From: Bradyrhizobium symbiodeficiens
GTDB lineage: Bacteria > Pseudomonadota > Alphaproteobacteria > Rhizobiales > Xanthobacteraceae
Length of the DNA stretch: 64,000 nt
Direction of reading: 5' to 3'
Assembly: GCF_002266465.3 (NCBI RefSeq)
Contig: NZ_CP029427.2
Span: forward strand, 4,466,501 to 4,530,500
Position 1 is the first letter of the stretch. Each line of letters begins with the position of its first letter. Below are positions 33,816 through 42,509 of this stretch, one piece after another. Position numbers and translations under genes: made by a program. The notes beneath the pieces were generated by a model. That model had not been told where the DNA came from and made no database searches. It saw nothing but the letters and a program-made list of their open reading frames with translations.

Positions 33816-34220
33816 ATGAGCGACGGAACGGCCGAGACTGGCGCGGCAACGGGCGGGGTCAACATCCTGCTGCGGATGGAAGGCCTGACCCTGTTTATCG
33901 GGATGGTGATGCTCTACTGGGCCTGGGACGGCTCCTGGCTGGTCTTTGCCCTGCTCTTCCTGGTCCCCGATCTGAGCTTCCTGGCATACCTTGCCGACGC
34001 CAAATTCGGCGCGCTGGTCTACAATGCGGCCCACAGCTACATGGCGCCGGTGTCGCTGCTGACGCTGGGCTTCGGCCTCGCCTCGCCCCTCACTCTGTCC
34101 ATCGCCTTGATCTGGCTCGCCCATATCGGCATCGACCGGGCGCTGGGCTATGGCCTGAAATATTCTGCCGGGTTCGGATTCACCCATCTGGGGCGGATCG
34201 GGCGGCAGAAGGACGCCTGA
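33816..34220 (+). CDS. DUF4260 membrane protein
   Basis: A 134-residue inner-membrane protein with about four hydrophobic helices: ILLRMEGLTLFIGMVMLYWA, WLVFALLFLVPDLSFLAYL, APVSLLTLGFGLA and SIALIWLAHIGIDRALGYGL. The AHIGIDRALGYGLKY end and NAAHSYMAP motif match DUF4260, a family of unknown function. GGGGAGACGAGC precedes the ATG at 33816, which decides the start over longer frames. Divergent from pccB. Confidence 0.85.
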   Translation: MSDGTAETGAATGGVNILLRMEGLTLFIGMVMLYWAWDGSWLVFALLFLVPDLSFLAYLADAKFGALVYNAAHSYMAPVSLLTLGFGLASPLTLSIALIWLAHIGIDRALGYGLKYSAGFGFTHLGRIGRQKDA

Positions 34221-34379
34221 CACTCGCTTTGCGGCGGGACAGTCGATTTTATGCGTGCTGCTTGGTTGACCCGACCGGACGATTCAGGCTTGCTCAGGGC
34301 GTGCGATCAGGCGCCGAGTGTTGCGTGAGCTCAGTCGGTACGGCGGCTGCCATTCTGCCCTGGCTCCAGCATCATCCCC

Positions 34380-34976
34380 ATGTCCGCGACGGTCGTCCCA
34401 CTGCCGCCGAACTCATCGTCTGAAACCACCGACTTCCTGCGCCGCATGGCCAGCATGGTGTCGGGGCGGAACGGCGAGATGCTGCTGCGTGCCGCCGCAT
34501 TGATCGAGTCGCTGGCGCAACGGGCGATGACGGCCGAGCGACTGTTTCACCAGCAACAGGAAGAGCACACGCGCAGCACCGCGTTGCGGGAGGCCGCCGA
34601 GCTCGCCTCCGATGCCATGGTCGGCCAGATCGAGGCGTTGCGGGCGCAGCTTGCCGAGGTCACCGCGACAGCCGCAGCCGAGCGCGCCGCATTCGACGCC
34701 GAGCGCGGCAAGCTGATCGGCCTGATGCAGAGTGCCGAGAGCCATATCGGCAAGCTCACAACCGAGCTGGACGGCTTGCGCGCCTCCGTCGACAGCTTCA
34801 ACGCGACCGCGGTTTCGGTGCCGATCGAAGTGCTGCGGCTGGCGCGGACGCAGTTCGATGTCCTCTCCGCCGGCTTTGCCCGCAAGGGTGACGTGATCTC
34901 GCAGGCGATGAGCGAGATCGGCGGCTTTGCGATCGACCAAGCGCTGACGGCGAAGAAGACGGCCGACCAGGGCTGA
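34380..34976 (+). CDS. Coiled-coil hypothetical protein
   Basis: A 198-residue soluble protein made mostly of helix. From about residue 45 to 145 it is a heptad-rich coiled coil with many Ala/Glu/Arg (ALREAAELASDAMVGQIEAL, then AERAAFDAERGKLIGL). A short C-terminal segment with RLARTQFDVLSAGFARKGDV follows. No signal, TM or cysteine is visible. A structural or scaffolding role is a guess. The 158 bases before it hold no gene that I can support. Confidence 0.65.
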   Translation: MSATVVPLPPNSSSETTDFLRRMASMVSGRNGEMLLRAAALIESLAQRAMTAERLFHQQQEEHTRSTALREAAELASDAMVGQIEALRAQLAEVTATAAAERAAFDAERGKLIGLMQSAESHIGKLTTELDGLRASVDSFNATAVSVPIEVLRLARTQFDVLSAGFARKGDVISQAMSEIGGFAIDQALTAKKTADQG

Positions 34977-34987
34977 GGCATTCGGGC

Positions 34988-35114
34988 TCGTCGTGCCCGG
35001 GCTTGTCCCGCCTGCGCGGCCGAAGCCGCTTCGGCGAGGCGAAGGCCCGGACCTCCGCGTTGTTCGCGCTGCTAGAGAAGGTCGTGGATGGCCGGGACAA
35101 GCCCGGCCATGACG
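34988..35114. repeat. Interspersed palindromic repeat, family B, long form
   Basis: CTCGTCGTGCCCGGGCTTGTCC on the left and GGCCGGGACAAGCCCGGCCATGACG on the right are inverted arms, with a ~80-base spacer that includes CGTGGATGGCC. It lies between the coiled-coil gene and the convergent carboxymuconolactone decarboxylase-like gene and fills the gap. Confidence 0.7.
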
Positions 35115-35136
35115 ATCCTTTTGCCGTTGGATGGGA

Positions 35137-35793
35137 CTAGGGCTCGCCCGGCTTGAACGGCTCCTGCTTGTCCGGCGGAACCGTCTCTTCCGCCATTGCC
35201 AGCAGCATCGCGACCATCACGTAGTTGCCGGACACTGCGGTGAGATCGACGATCTGCTGATCGTTGAACGCCTTCTTCGCCCGCGCATAGGTCTCATCGC
35301 TGACCTTCTTGGTCGTGGTGAGCTCGGTGACGAAGTCGTAGACCACAGCCTCGTCCTCGGCCATCTTCGACGGTCGCTTGTTGGCTTTCAGCTCCGCGAT
35401 GATGTCGGGCGAAAGGCCCGCTTTCGCCGCCAGTGGCGCGTGCGCAAACCATTCCACCTGCGAACGCCATTGCCGCCCGATGATGAGGATCGCGAATTCG
35501 TTGAGCTTCACCGGAACCGAAGTTTCCCAGCGCAGATAGTGGAACAGGTCGAACAGGCGCTGGCCAAGCACGGGGCTGCGGATCATCGGATTGTAGGGAC
35601 CGCCGATGCCGACGCTCGACACCTTCATGATCTGCTCGCCGAGCGGCTTCTGCTTGGCGTCAAGCTGGTCCATCGTAAGCTGCGGAAAGCGCGGCTCCTT
35701 ACTGGTAGCGGGGCCGGCGAACATGGTGGCGGCGAGCCAGCCGCCAGCAGCGGCAAGCGTGAGCGACGACAGCCAGAGCGGCGTTGAGTTCAT
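35137..35793 (-). CDS. Carboxymuconolactone decarboxylase-family secreted protein
   Basis: A 218-residue protein. A signal peptide or anchor (residues ~1-25, ending ATMFAGP) is followed by an AhpD/CMD-like helical domain: LFHYLRWETSVPVKLNEFAI, IGRQWRSQVEWFAHAPLAAK, a helix with AGLSPDIIAELKANKRPSKM and YDFVTELTTTKKVSD. The CxxC of AhpD is absent, so peroxidase activity of that kind is unlikely. GGGAGGATAAG precedes the ATG at 35793. It lies downstream of the class D beta-lactamase gene, 66 bases away. Confidence 0.83.
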   Translation of the reverse strand: MNSTPLWLSSLTLAAAGGWLAATMFAGPATSKEPRFPQLTMDQLDAKQKPLGEQIMKVSSVGIGGPYNPMIRSPVLGQRLFDLFHYLRWETSVPVKLNEFAILIIGRQWRSQVEWFAHAPLAAKAGLSPDIIAELKANKRPSKMAEDEAVVYDFVTELTTTKKVSDETYARAKKAFNDQQIVDLTAVSGNYVMVAMLLAMAEETVPPDKQEPFKPGEP

Positions 35794-35858
35794 CTTATCC
35801 TCCCGGTTTTCTTTCTTGGCCGGAAGGATGCTAATCGCGCAGCGCCCGCGCGACAGCG

Positions 35859-36716
35859 CTAGATCGCGCCGATCTCGGCAAGGCAGGCTTGCGTCAGCGG
35901 CATGCGCTCGCCGACGAGGCGCGGCTCCTTGCAATCCATGTTGAGCGCGAACACGGTGTGCGCCCCGCCCTTTTCGGCCCAGCCCACCATCCAGCCGAGT
36001 GACGGCTCGCCGCGTTCGGCCCCCAGCAGGCCGGACTTGGTGCGAATGACGCTGTCGCCGACCTTGGTCACCGGCAGAATGTCAGCGACGAGGTCCTGGC
36101 TGCGCTTCGAAACCGGCAACGTGCGGCGGCGCAGCCGATCGACGAAATCGACCTGCTCGACCGGATCGATGCGCAAGGCACCGGTCAGCCAGAACTGGTC
36201 GATGCCGCCGCCGATATCGCGATTGCCGTAGTCGAACAGATCGACGTATTTTTGCATGCGCTCCTGCCCGATGCGCCGCGCGATCTCCTGATAGACCGGC
36301 ACCGCGCTGACCGCGATCGCGCTGCGCAGCGTGTGATCCTTGTTCCAGGCCTCGATCGGCCGCTTCACGCCGTCCCAGGGGAACACGTCCTTGTCTGGGT
36401 CGGTGACGACGCCGGTCTCCAGCGCGATCAGCGAGTTCGGGATCTTGAAGGTCGAGGCCGGCAGCTTGCTCTCGCCGGAGCGCTCCTTGTCGCTGGCGAC
36501 GATCAGGTAGTCCTCCACTTTGTAGCCGACGAAGGTTCCTGACGTGCCGAGGTCGGTGAAGCGCTTGGCGAGACTGTCACGGATCTCAGTGCGCGGCGGT
36601 GCGACATGGGCGAACGCGCGCGAAGGCAATGTGGCGGCAGCGGCGAAAAGACCGAGAGTGGAGCGGCGGGTGATCAAACGAAATGTCCGTTGTGGGATGA
36701 ACTTCGCCGCGACCAT
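35859..36716 (-). CDS. Class D (OXA-type) beta-lactamase, Tat-exported
   Basis: A 285-residue serine beta-lactamase. The signature residues are in order: STFK (88-91, with the carbamylated Lys), SAV (137-139), YGN (163-165), the Trp at 176 (FWLTGALRI) and KSG (227-229). The signal has ITRRSTLGLFAAAATLPSRA, a Tat-like twin Arg rather than a plain Sec signal. It hydrolyses beta-lactams in the periplasm if expressed. The length fits chromosomal OXA enzymes of environmental bacteria. No mobile element is beside it and codon use looks native, so it is probably intrinsic. The spectrum cannot be read from sequence. Confidence 0.92.
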   Translation of the reverse strand: MVAAKFIPQRTFRLITRRSTLGLFAAAATLPSRAFAHVAPPRTEIRDSLAKRFTDLGTSGTFVGYKVEDYLIVASDKERSGESKLPASTFKIPNSLIALETGVVTDPDKDVFPWDGVKRPIEAWNKDHTLRSAIAVSAVPVYQEIARRIGQERMQKYVDLFDYGNRDIGGGIDQFWLTGALRIDPVEQVDFVDRLRRRTLPVSKRSQDLVADILPVTKVGDSVIRTKSGLLGAERGEPSLGWMVGWAEKGGAHTVFALNMDCKEPRLVGERMPLTQACLAEIGAI

Positions 36717-36767
36717 GCGACCGTTATCTTGGTGAAACGATGACGGGCGTCAGCGCCCCCGGGGGCG

Positions 36768-37031
36768 TCATCGCCCCCGGCCCGACAGCCGCAGCACGAA
36801 CACCAGCACTTCGGCGACCGCCTTGTAGAGATCGGGCGGGATCTCTTCGCCGAGCTCGACCTTGGACAGCGCGCCGGCCAAGACCTCGTTCTCCTCGATC
36901 GGAATGTCGTGGGCTTTGGCGATCTCGACGATCTTTTCGCCGATTGAGCCCTTGCCCTTGGCGACGACGACGGGCGCGTTCGTACCCTTTTCGTAATGCA
37001 GCGCGATCGCGAGCTTGGATGGGTCGCTCAT
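36768..37031 (-). CDS. FlhB C-terminal-domain-like protein (COG2257)
   Basis: An 87-residue protein equal to the cytosolic switch domain of FlhB/YscU but without the membrane part and the NPTH autocleavage site. It starts at SKLAIALHYEKGTNAPVVVA and continues with GSIGEKIVEIAKAHDIPIEE and LVFVLRLSGRGR. This is the stand-alone COG2257 type (like Bacillus YlqH). Its ATG overlaps the FliK-like stop by four bases (ATGA), so the two are coupled and their products probably bind each other. Role outside flagella unknown. Confidence 0.85.
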   Translation of the reverse strand: MSDPSKLAIALHYEKGTNAPVVVAKGKGSIGEKIVEIAKAHDIPIEENEVLAGALSKVELGEEIPPDLYKAVAEVLVFVLRLSGRGR

Positions 37032-38629
37032 GTCGCCCGATCCAGAAAGTGGCCGGCGCGGGCCGGCGCCGGTTGCGGTGGCGTCCCCTCGCGGACCAGG
37101 ATGTCGCCGGGCTTGAGCTCTGCCCGCGTCAGGGCTTGGTTGAGCTCACCGATGCCGGCGCGGAGCTGCTGCACCGTCGCCGGCCGCTCCGCCCACATCC
37201 GCACGAAAGTCTTGTCGCCGTTCAGCGTGATCAGCGCGTGCACGGGGCCGGCCGGCTCGACGTTGAGCGTGAAGCGCGCCCGCCAGGCTTGCCTGGCGGG
37301 ATCGGCGGATTCGCCAGCGCCATCGCGCGAGATCTCGAACTGCGCCATCGCGGTGCCCCGCGGCGTTGCAAAGGGAATCTCGAAATTCCACTGCGGCGCG
37401 GCCGGGTCGATGCGATGGCCGCTGGCGTCGGCGCGATCGGGGAGTGAAGCGACCTGCAGCAATGTCTGCCGCGCGATCGCGGCATCGGTCTCATCGAGCA
37501 GGCGATGCACGGTTGCGGACAGCGGCGTGTCCGGCGCGAGCGAGGGCGCGGCAATCGGCTGCGGCGAGGGCAATGCACCGCGGAACGGCGGTGGCGTCGC
37601 GCGTGCGGCTGCTTCGAAGCTATGGCCGTCGGGCACCGCCTTGTTGGAGCCGGGAACATTGCCGGTCAGGCGCGGCAGGTTTTGCATGGCCTCCTGCAGC
37701 AGGCTCGCGGCAAGGCCGGCGGACATGGTGCGCGGCATCGCGGCCTGCTGAGCGTTGCCGGCAACGTCCGCGAGCACCGCGGCCGCGAGATTGGCGTTGC
37801 GCGGCGTCTGCGCGATCTCGGGGCCGGAAGGGGACGCCGACTGCGCGGCCTCGCCTGTGGCCTGGGCAGGCCCGGTGGCGACCTGCGGTGTCCCCGTGGT
37901 CGCGGCCGGAATTGCGGCGGCTTGTGGCGCGGCAGTCTCGAGCGTGGTCAGCGTCTGGCGCAGCACCAGCAGCGCCGCCTTCAGGTCGGGCGTCGTGCCG
38001 GCGGGCGGCCTCGCGCCCGCGGCCAGCGAAGCCTCGAAGAACAAGCCGGATTTCTGGAACGCGGATTCGACATCGGCGCCATCGAGCCCGGGATTGAGCG
38101 GCGTCTGCTGCGCCAGCACGTCCAGCACCGCCTGCTTCAAGCCCGCAGGCAGATCGCTGCCGGTGACGACGGATGCCAGATTGGCGAACAGCGGCGCCTG
38201 GCTGCCCTGCTTCGTGGCGGCCTCGGCCGAGGCCGCGGTGACGGCGACCTGCTCCAATGGCGTCAGCGTGTTGCGGGGCACGGTCGCGGACGGCACCAGC
38301 GGCGGGCTTTCCACCAGCGAAGCCGCACGCGGCGTCAGCGAGACCTGATCTGGCGTCGCCTCGCCTGCCCCGCTCATGACTGCCAGCCGGATGGTGCCGT
38401 CGTTCTGCGAGACCGCAAGCTGGAGATTCTGGCCAGGCGTCAGCGCCACCTCCGACATGACGTCCATCGAGAGGTTGGCGATCGCGATCCGCACCAGATT
38501 GTCGGCCATCACGCTGACGACCCTGGCATCGACGACGCTGCCGGCCTGCAGCACCAGATCGGGCGTCGTCGCATCAGCCGCGGGGCTGGCGGCACTGACG
38601 GGAAGGATGGAAGTGACCGGCGTCGGCAT
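37028..38629 (-). CDS. FliK-like hook-length control protein, orphan
   Basis: A 533-residue protein with a long Ala/Pro/Gln-rich low-complexity middle (about residues 80-340) and a C-terminal FliK domain (about 420-520) containing FTLNVEPAGPVHALITLNGD and RMWAERPATVQQLRAGIGEL. The FliK C-domain binds FlhB-C and switches export specificity. Here it stands next to an FlhB-C-only partner and away from flagellar genes. I chose the ATG at 38629 (MPTPVTS); an ATG 33 bases upstream is also open, and neither has a clear ribosome binding site. Confidence 0.8.
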   Translation of the reverse strand: MPTPVTSILPVSAASPAADATTPDLVLQAGSVVDARVVSVMADNLVRIAIANLSMDVMSEVALTPGQNLQLAVSQNDGTIRLAVMSGAGEATPDQVSLTPRAASLVESPPLVPSATVPRNTLTPLEQVAVTAASAEAATKQGSQAPLFANLASVVTGSDLPAGLKQAVLDVLAQQTPLNPGLDGADVESAFQKSGLFFEASLAAGARPPAGTTPDLKAALLVLRQTLTTLETAAPQAAAIPAATTGTPQVATGPAQATGEAAQSASPSGPEIAQTPRNANLAAAVLADVAGNAQQAAMPRTMSAGLAASLLQEAMQNLPRLTGNVPGSNKAVPDGHSFEAAARATPPPFRGALPSPQPIAAPSLAPDTPLSATVHRLLDETDAAIARQTLLQVASLPDRADASGHRIDPAAPQWNFEIPFATPRGTAMAQFEISRDGAGESADPARQAWRARFTLNVEPAGPVHALITLNGDKTFVRMWAERPATVQQLRAGIGELNQALTRAELKPGDILVREGTPPQPAPARAGHFLDRAT

Positions 38630-38686
38630 CTCAGGGGGCCCATGCAGCGCTGGCCACACCATAAGGCCGCCGTCGTAAACCTCTCG

Positions 38687-39481
38687 TTAAGGACCTTCGG
38701 CTCCGGACGCCTTTACCGCCGCCAGAACCGCCACGGCGGCCTCGAAATCCCGGAGGCGCGTGGCCCGACGAGCAGCCGCTTCCTCGTCCAAGCCCCATTG
38801 CTCGATGTTCCAGTCCTCATCGACATGGGCGGCGGCCCAGACCTGGCCGGGGTCGCGCACGCCATGCGCCAGCGCCAGCGCCAGCAGCGCCGAGCCGGTC
38901 AGGGTCGTCACCACGTGGAGTGCGGCGACCGACCAGGCGTCGCCGGGCAGCGCGGCGCGCGCGGCCTCGACCGCCTCGTCGGGCTGCTTCACATGCATGA
39001 CGCCCTCAGACAGGATGAAATGCGCGCCCAGCGTCTCCGCGGCCCAGAACAGCACGGGATCCCAATGCGCGGCCTCGCGGGCGACCAGCCCTTCGGGATG
39101 GCCGGCGCGATAGAACAGCAAATCGGACTCGAAATATTTCGCGAGGTCGTCGCTGACCAGTTCGACGCGATCGACCACGCCCTCGACCACGCTGTTGGCC
39201 ACCCGCGTCAGCGGCATGGTCACGGGATCGATCGTCTCGCCTTGGGCCGCCCATTCCGCGGCCACGGCATCGGCGAGTTCGCGCGCCGGAATCACCACTT
39301 GGCGGCGGGAGGGCGTCCGGATCGGCTTGCCGTCGAGCGTAATGGCGAAGCCGCCTTCGGCCTCGGTGACGCCGGCTTCCTTGTAGAAGCGCTTGCGCTG
39401 CGGCGTGCGCGCGGACGCGCGCGCCGATTCCCGCGGATCCGGCGGAGGCTGGCTTGCTGCTTCTTCGAACAATTCGCGCAT
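38687..39481 (-). CDS. ATP12-family F1-ATPase assembly chaperone
   Basis: A 264-residue protein of the ATP12 family, found in alphaproteobacteria and mitochondria, where it chaperones the F1 alpha subunit. Recognised by KRFYKEAGVTEAEGGFAITL, DGKPIRTPSRRQVVIP, ADAVAAEWAAQGETIDPVTM with PLTRVANSVVEGV, and DLLFYRAGHPEGLVAREA. I place the start at the ATG at 39481 (MRELFEEAASQ), where homology begins. It follows a small secreted protein gene with a 73-base gap. Confidence 0.9.
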   Translation of the reverse strand: MRELFEEAASQPPPDPRESARASARTPQRKRFYKEAGVTEAEGGFAITLDGKPIRTPSRRQVVIPARELADAVAAEWAAQGETIDPVTMPLTRVANSVVEGVVDRVELVSDDLAKYFESDLLFYRAGHPEGLVAREAAHWDPVLFWAAETLGAHFILSEGVMHVKQPDEAVEAARAALPGDAWSVAALHVVTTLTGSALLALALAHGVRDPGQVWAAAHVDEDWNIEQWGLDEEAAARRATRLRDFEAAVAVLAAVKASGAEGP

Positions 39482-39554
39482 CGGTCTTTTCGATCCCTGT
39501 GTCAGCCAAATTACCTGCGTCGTCAGGACTCCGCCAGAACGACGATGAGTGCTG

Positions 39555-39863
39555 CTAGTTGACGCAACTGCGCGCATAAGTGCCGCGATCAGCCGGGCCC
39601 AGACCCGCAGCCGCGGCGTCGTCGAGGCACCTTGTGATGCGGTCACTGAACGAATTGCGCGGAAGCGGCTGGTAGTTGTAGCGCAGTGGCGCGTCGAATT
39701 GCGGAACCTTGGGCACCTCGATCTTTGGCGGCGGCGGCGGCTGAGGCGACTGTGGAGCGAGCCGCGAGGCGCCCGGCTCCACATATTGCGCGTAGGCAGC
39801 CTGGTCCAGGCATAGCACGGCCATCAGCACAAGACAGATCGGGAACTGGGTCATGGGGGACAT
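39555..39863 (-). CDS. Small secreted Pro-rich protein
   Basis: A 102-residue protein starting MSPMTQFPICLVLMAVLCLD, a signal peptide ending AAYAQ, followed by a Pro/Gln-rich spacer (SPQPPPPPKIEVPKVPQF) and a conserved end with RYNYQPLPRNSFSDRITRCL and a final Cys (RSCVN). The two cysteines may pair in the periplasm. An in-frame ATG at 39854 is an equal alternative. Function unknown. Confidence 0.65.
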   Translation of the reverse strand: MSPMTQFPICLVLMAVLCLDQAAYAQYVEPGASRLAPQSPQPPPPPKIEVPKVPQFDAPLRYNYQPLPRNSFSDRITRCLDDAAAAGLGPADRGTYARSCVN

Positions 39864-39894
39864 GTCGTACGTCCGCCGTCCCCATTCAACCCGG

Positions 39895-41124
39895 CTATTC
39901 TTCAGGCGCGTTCTCGATGGGATCAAATCTGGAGGCATCCAGCCCCAACAGATTCCACGACTGCTGCATGTGCTGCGGCAACGGCGCGGTGGCGTCGATC
40001 ACGCCGCCGCGCGGATGCGGAATGACGATGCGGCGCGCCAGCAGATGCAGCCGGTTTTGCAGGCCGCCCGGCAGTTTCCAATTCTCGATGTTGAAATACT
40101 TGGGATCGCCGACGATGGGATGGCCGATATGCTCCATGTGGGCGCGTAGCTGGTGTGTGCGCCCTGTCACCGGCTTCAGCGACACCCAGGTCAGCTTGTT
40201 GCCGGCGGTCTCGACCACTGCGTAATAGGTCACCGCGTGGCTCGCGCCTTCGTCGCCGTGCTGGGCGATGCGCATGATGGTGTCGTCCTCGCTCTCCTCC
40301 TTGGCAAGGAAGGTCGAGATGCGGCCCTGCTTCGGCTTCGGCAGGCCCGGCACCAGCGCCCAATAGGTTTTTCGCGCCGACCGCGAGCGGAACGCGCCGG
40401 TCAGATGCGAGGCAGCGAAACGGGTCTTCGCGATCAGAAGGCATCCGGAGGTGTCCTTGTCGATCCGGTGCACAAGCCGCGGCTTCTGCCCCTTGGAGTC
40501 GCGCATCACCTCCAGCATCTGGTCGATGTGCCGCGTCGTGCCGGAGCCACCCTGCACCGCAAGCCCAAACGGCTTGTTGAGCACGAGGACGTCGTCGTCC
40601 TCGTACAGCGTCATCTCCTTTAGCGTGGCGAGCGTCTTTTGCGCGGCTTCGGAGAGCGGGCTCGCGGCCTTCGGCGTGTCCAGCTTCAGGGGCGGAATGC
40701 GGACGCTCTGGCCCTCCTCCAGCCGGTCCTTGCTGTCGACGCGCTTGCCATCGACGCGCAGCTCGCCTTTGCGCACGACGCGCTGGATGTGGGAGAACGA
40801 CAAGCCGGGAAAGCGCGCCTCGAGGAAACGATCCACGCGCATGTTGTTCTCGTCGGCGGTCACCTTGACGGTCTGCACCTTGGTCGGCAGCAGCGCCTCG
40901 ACGGGCTTCTCGGGCGCGGGCCTTTCCAGCTCAGACCTTTTCAGCTCAGCCTTGGGTGCGCGCCGCTCGACAGGCTCGGCCGCAAAGCGCGGCGGCTTGC
41001 CACCCGGCTTGGCCCCGGGACGCGGCCCGGCCTTCTTGGCGCTGCGTGCCTTGAACGGGCGCGCCTCCTTGCGCTCATCGCGTTCGCGGGGCTTCGGATT
41101 CATTCTCTTGATGCGGCGGCTCAT
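39895..41124 (-). CDS. RluA-family 23S rRNA pseudouridine synthase
   Basis: A 409-residue enzyme. A Lys/Arg/Pro-rich N-terminal extension (about residues 1-85, likely RNA-binding) leads an S4 domain (RVDRFLEARFPGLSFSHIQR) and the RluA catalytic domain. It has VLNKPFGLAVQGG, the catalytic Asp in LVHRIDKDTSGCLLIAK, and KPVTGRTHQLRAHMEHIGHP near the end. It makes pseudouridine in 23S rRNA (RluC-like by order of domains), though the exact sites are unread. It follows rarA by 50 bases and is probably in the degP-rarA operon. Confidence 0.9.
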   Translation of the reverse strand: MSRRIKRMNPKPRERDERKEARPFKARSAKKAGPRPGAKPGGKPPRFAAEPVERRAPKAELKRSELERPAPEKPVEALLPTKVQTVKVTADENNMRVDRFLEARFPGLSFSHIQRVVRKGELRVDGKRVDSKDRLEEGQSVRIPPLKLDTPKAASPLSEAAQKTLATLKEMTLYEDDDVLVLNKPFGLAVQGGSGTTRHIDQMLEVMRDSKGQKPRLVHRIDKDTSGCLLIAKTRFAASHLTGAFRSRSARKTYWALVPGLPKPKQGRISTFLAKEESEDDTIMRIAQHGDEGASHAVTYYAVVETAGNKLTWVSLKPVTGRTHQLRAHMEHIGHPIVGDPKYFNIENWKLPGGLQNRLHLLARRIVIPHPRGGVIDATAPLPQHMQQSWNLLGLDASRFDPIENAPEE

Positions 41125-41174
41125 GATGCCTGCCTAGCTCAAAAGTGCCCTTTCGTCACGACGAAACGGCAATT

Positions 41175-42509
41175 TTAGCCTCCGCCGCCCCGTTCCTTCC
41201 GCAGCTTGGCCCAGTAATCCAGCCGCTTGCGGATTTCGCGCTCGAAACCGCGCTCGGGCGGGTCGTAGAAGGTCTGGCGGCCCAGGGCTTCGGGAAAATA
41301 GTCCTGGCCGGAGAAGGCGTCAGGGGTGTCGTGGTCGTATTCGTACGCGGCGCCGTAGCCTTCGGACTTCATCAGCTTGGTCGGGGAATTGAGGATGTGC
41401 TTGGGCGGCAGCAGCGAGCCAGCGTGCTTGGCCGTCTGCATCGCGGCCTTGAAGGCGGTGTAGACCGCGTTCGATTTCGGTGCAGTGGCGAGATAGACGA
41501 CCGCTTGCGCGATGGCGAGTTCGCCCTCGGGATGGCCGAGGAAGTCGAAAGCGTCCTTGGCCGCATTGGCGATGACGAGTCCTTGCGGATCGGCGAGCCC
41601 GATGTCCTCCACCGCCATGCGCACGACACGGCGGGCCAGGAACAACGGGTCCTCACCGGCATCAAGCATGCGCGCGAGGTAATACAGCGCAGCGTCGGGA
41701 TCGGAGCCGCGCACGGATTTATGCAGGGCCGAGATCAGGTTGTAATGGCCATCGGCCGATTTGTCGTAGATCGGCGCCCGGCGCTGCAAAATCTCCTGCA
41801 ACTGCGCGGCATTGAAAATCTCGTCCGCCCGCGCCGAGCGCCAGACCTCTTCGGCAAGCGTCAGCGACGCCCTTCCGTCGCCATCTGCCATGCGCACGAG
41901 CACCGCGCGCGCCTCCGCATCGAGCGGCAGCTTCTTGCCCTCGACCGCCTCGGCATGCGCGAACAGTTTTTCGATCGCGGCCGCGTCGAGCGAGCGAAAC
42001 ACCAAGACGCGCGCACGCGACAGAAGCGCCGCGTTGAGCTCGAAGGACGGGTTCTCGGTGGTGGCGCCGACCATCACCACCGTGCCGTCTTCCATCACGG
42101 GCAGAAACGAATCCTGCTGGGCGCGGTTGAAGCGATGCACCTCGTCGACGAACAGCAGCGTGCCCTTGCCCATCTCGCGGCGGGCGCGCGCGGCGTCGAA
42201 CGCCTTCTTCAGATCGGCGACGCCGGAGAACACTGCGGAGATCTGCTCGAAATGCAGGTCGGTGGCGTCCGCCAGCAGCCGCGCCACCGTGGTCTTGCCG
42301 GTGCCAGGCGGCCCCCAGAACACCAGCGACCCCAGCGTGCGCGTCTCCAGCATGCGCGTCAGCGCGCCGTCGGGACCGAGGATGTGGTCCTGGCCGACGA
42401 CCTCCGACAGCGTGCGCGGGCGCAGCCGGTCCGGCAGCGGATGCGGAGCCTCGTGGTCGAGCCCCGCCGCGGCAAAGAGAGTTGGCGTTTGTGGTCGCTT
42501 CGGACTCAT
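41175..42509 (-). CDS. rarA: Replication-associated recombination protein A
   Basis: A 444-residue AAA+ ATPase. Walker A is FWGPPGTGKTTVARLL and Walker B is TLLFVDEVHRFNRAQQD; sensor 1 is MVGATTENPSF. The C-terminal MgsA domain has LYYLARMLDAGEDPLFLARR and ends with RFGYGAAYEYDHD-type residues. It acts at stalled replication forks and matches RarA (MgsA) over its usual length. Its ATG overlaps the degP stop by four bases (ATGA), so translation is coupled to the protease gene. This pairing is also seen in other Rhizobiales. Confidence 0.95.
   Translation of the reverse strand: MSPKRPQTPTLFAAAGLDHEAPHPLPDRLRPRTLSEVVGQDHILGPDGALTRMLETRTLGSLVFWGPPGTGKTTVARLLADATDLHFEQISAVFSGVADLKKAFDAARARREMGKGTLLFVDEVHRFNRAQQDSFLPVMEDGTVVMVGATTENPSFELNAALLSRARVLVFRSLDAAAIEKLFAHAEAVEGKKLPLDAEARAVLVRMADGDGRASLTLAEEVWRSARADEIFNAAQLQEILQRRAPIYDKSADGHYNLISALHKSVRGSDPDAALYYLARMLDAGEDPLFLARRVVRMAVEDIGLADPQGLVIANAAKDAFDFLGHPEGELAIAQAVVYLATAPKSNAVYTAFKAAMQTAKHAGSLLPPKHILNSPTKLMKSEGYGAAYEYDHDTPDAFSGQDYFPEALGRQTFYDPPERGFEREIRKRLDYWAKLRKERGGGG

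Noticed and set aside
35859..36716. Acquired antibiotic-resistance island
   Set aside because: Only one resistance-type gene, with no integron, IS or transposon features and with native-looking neighbours.
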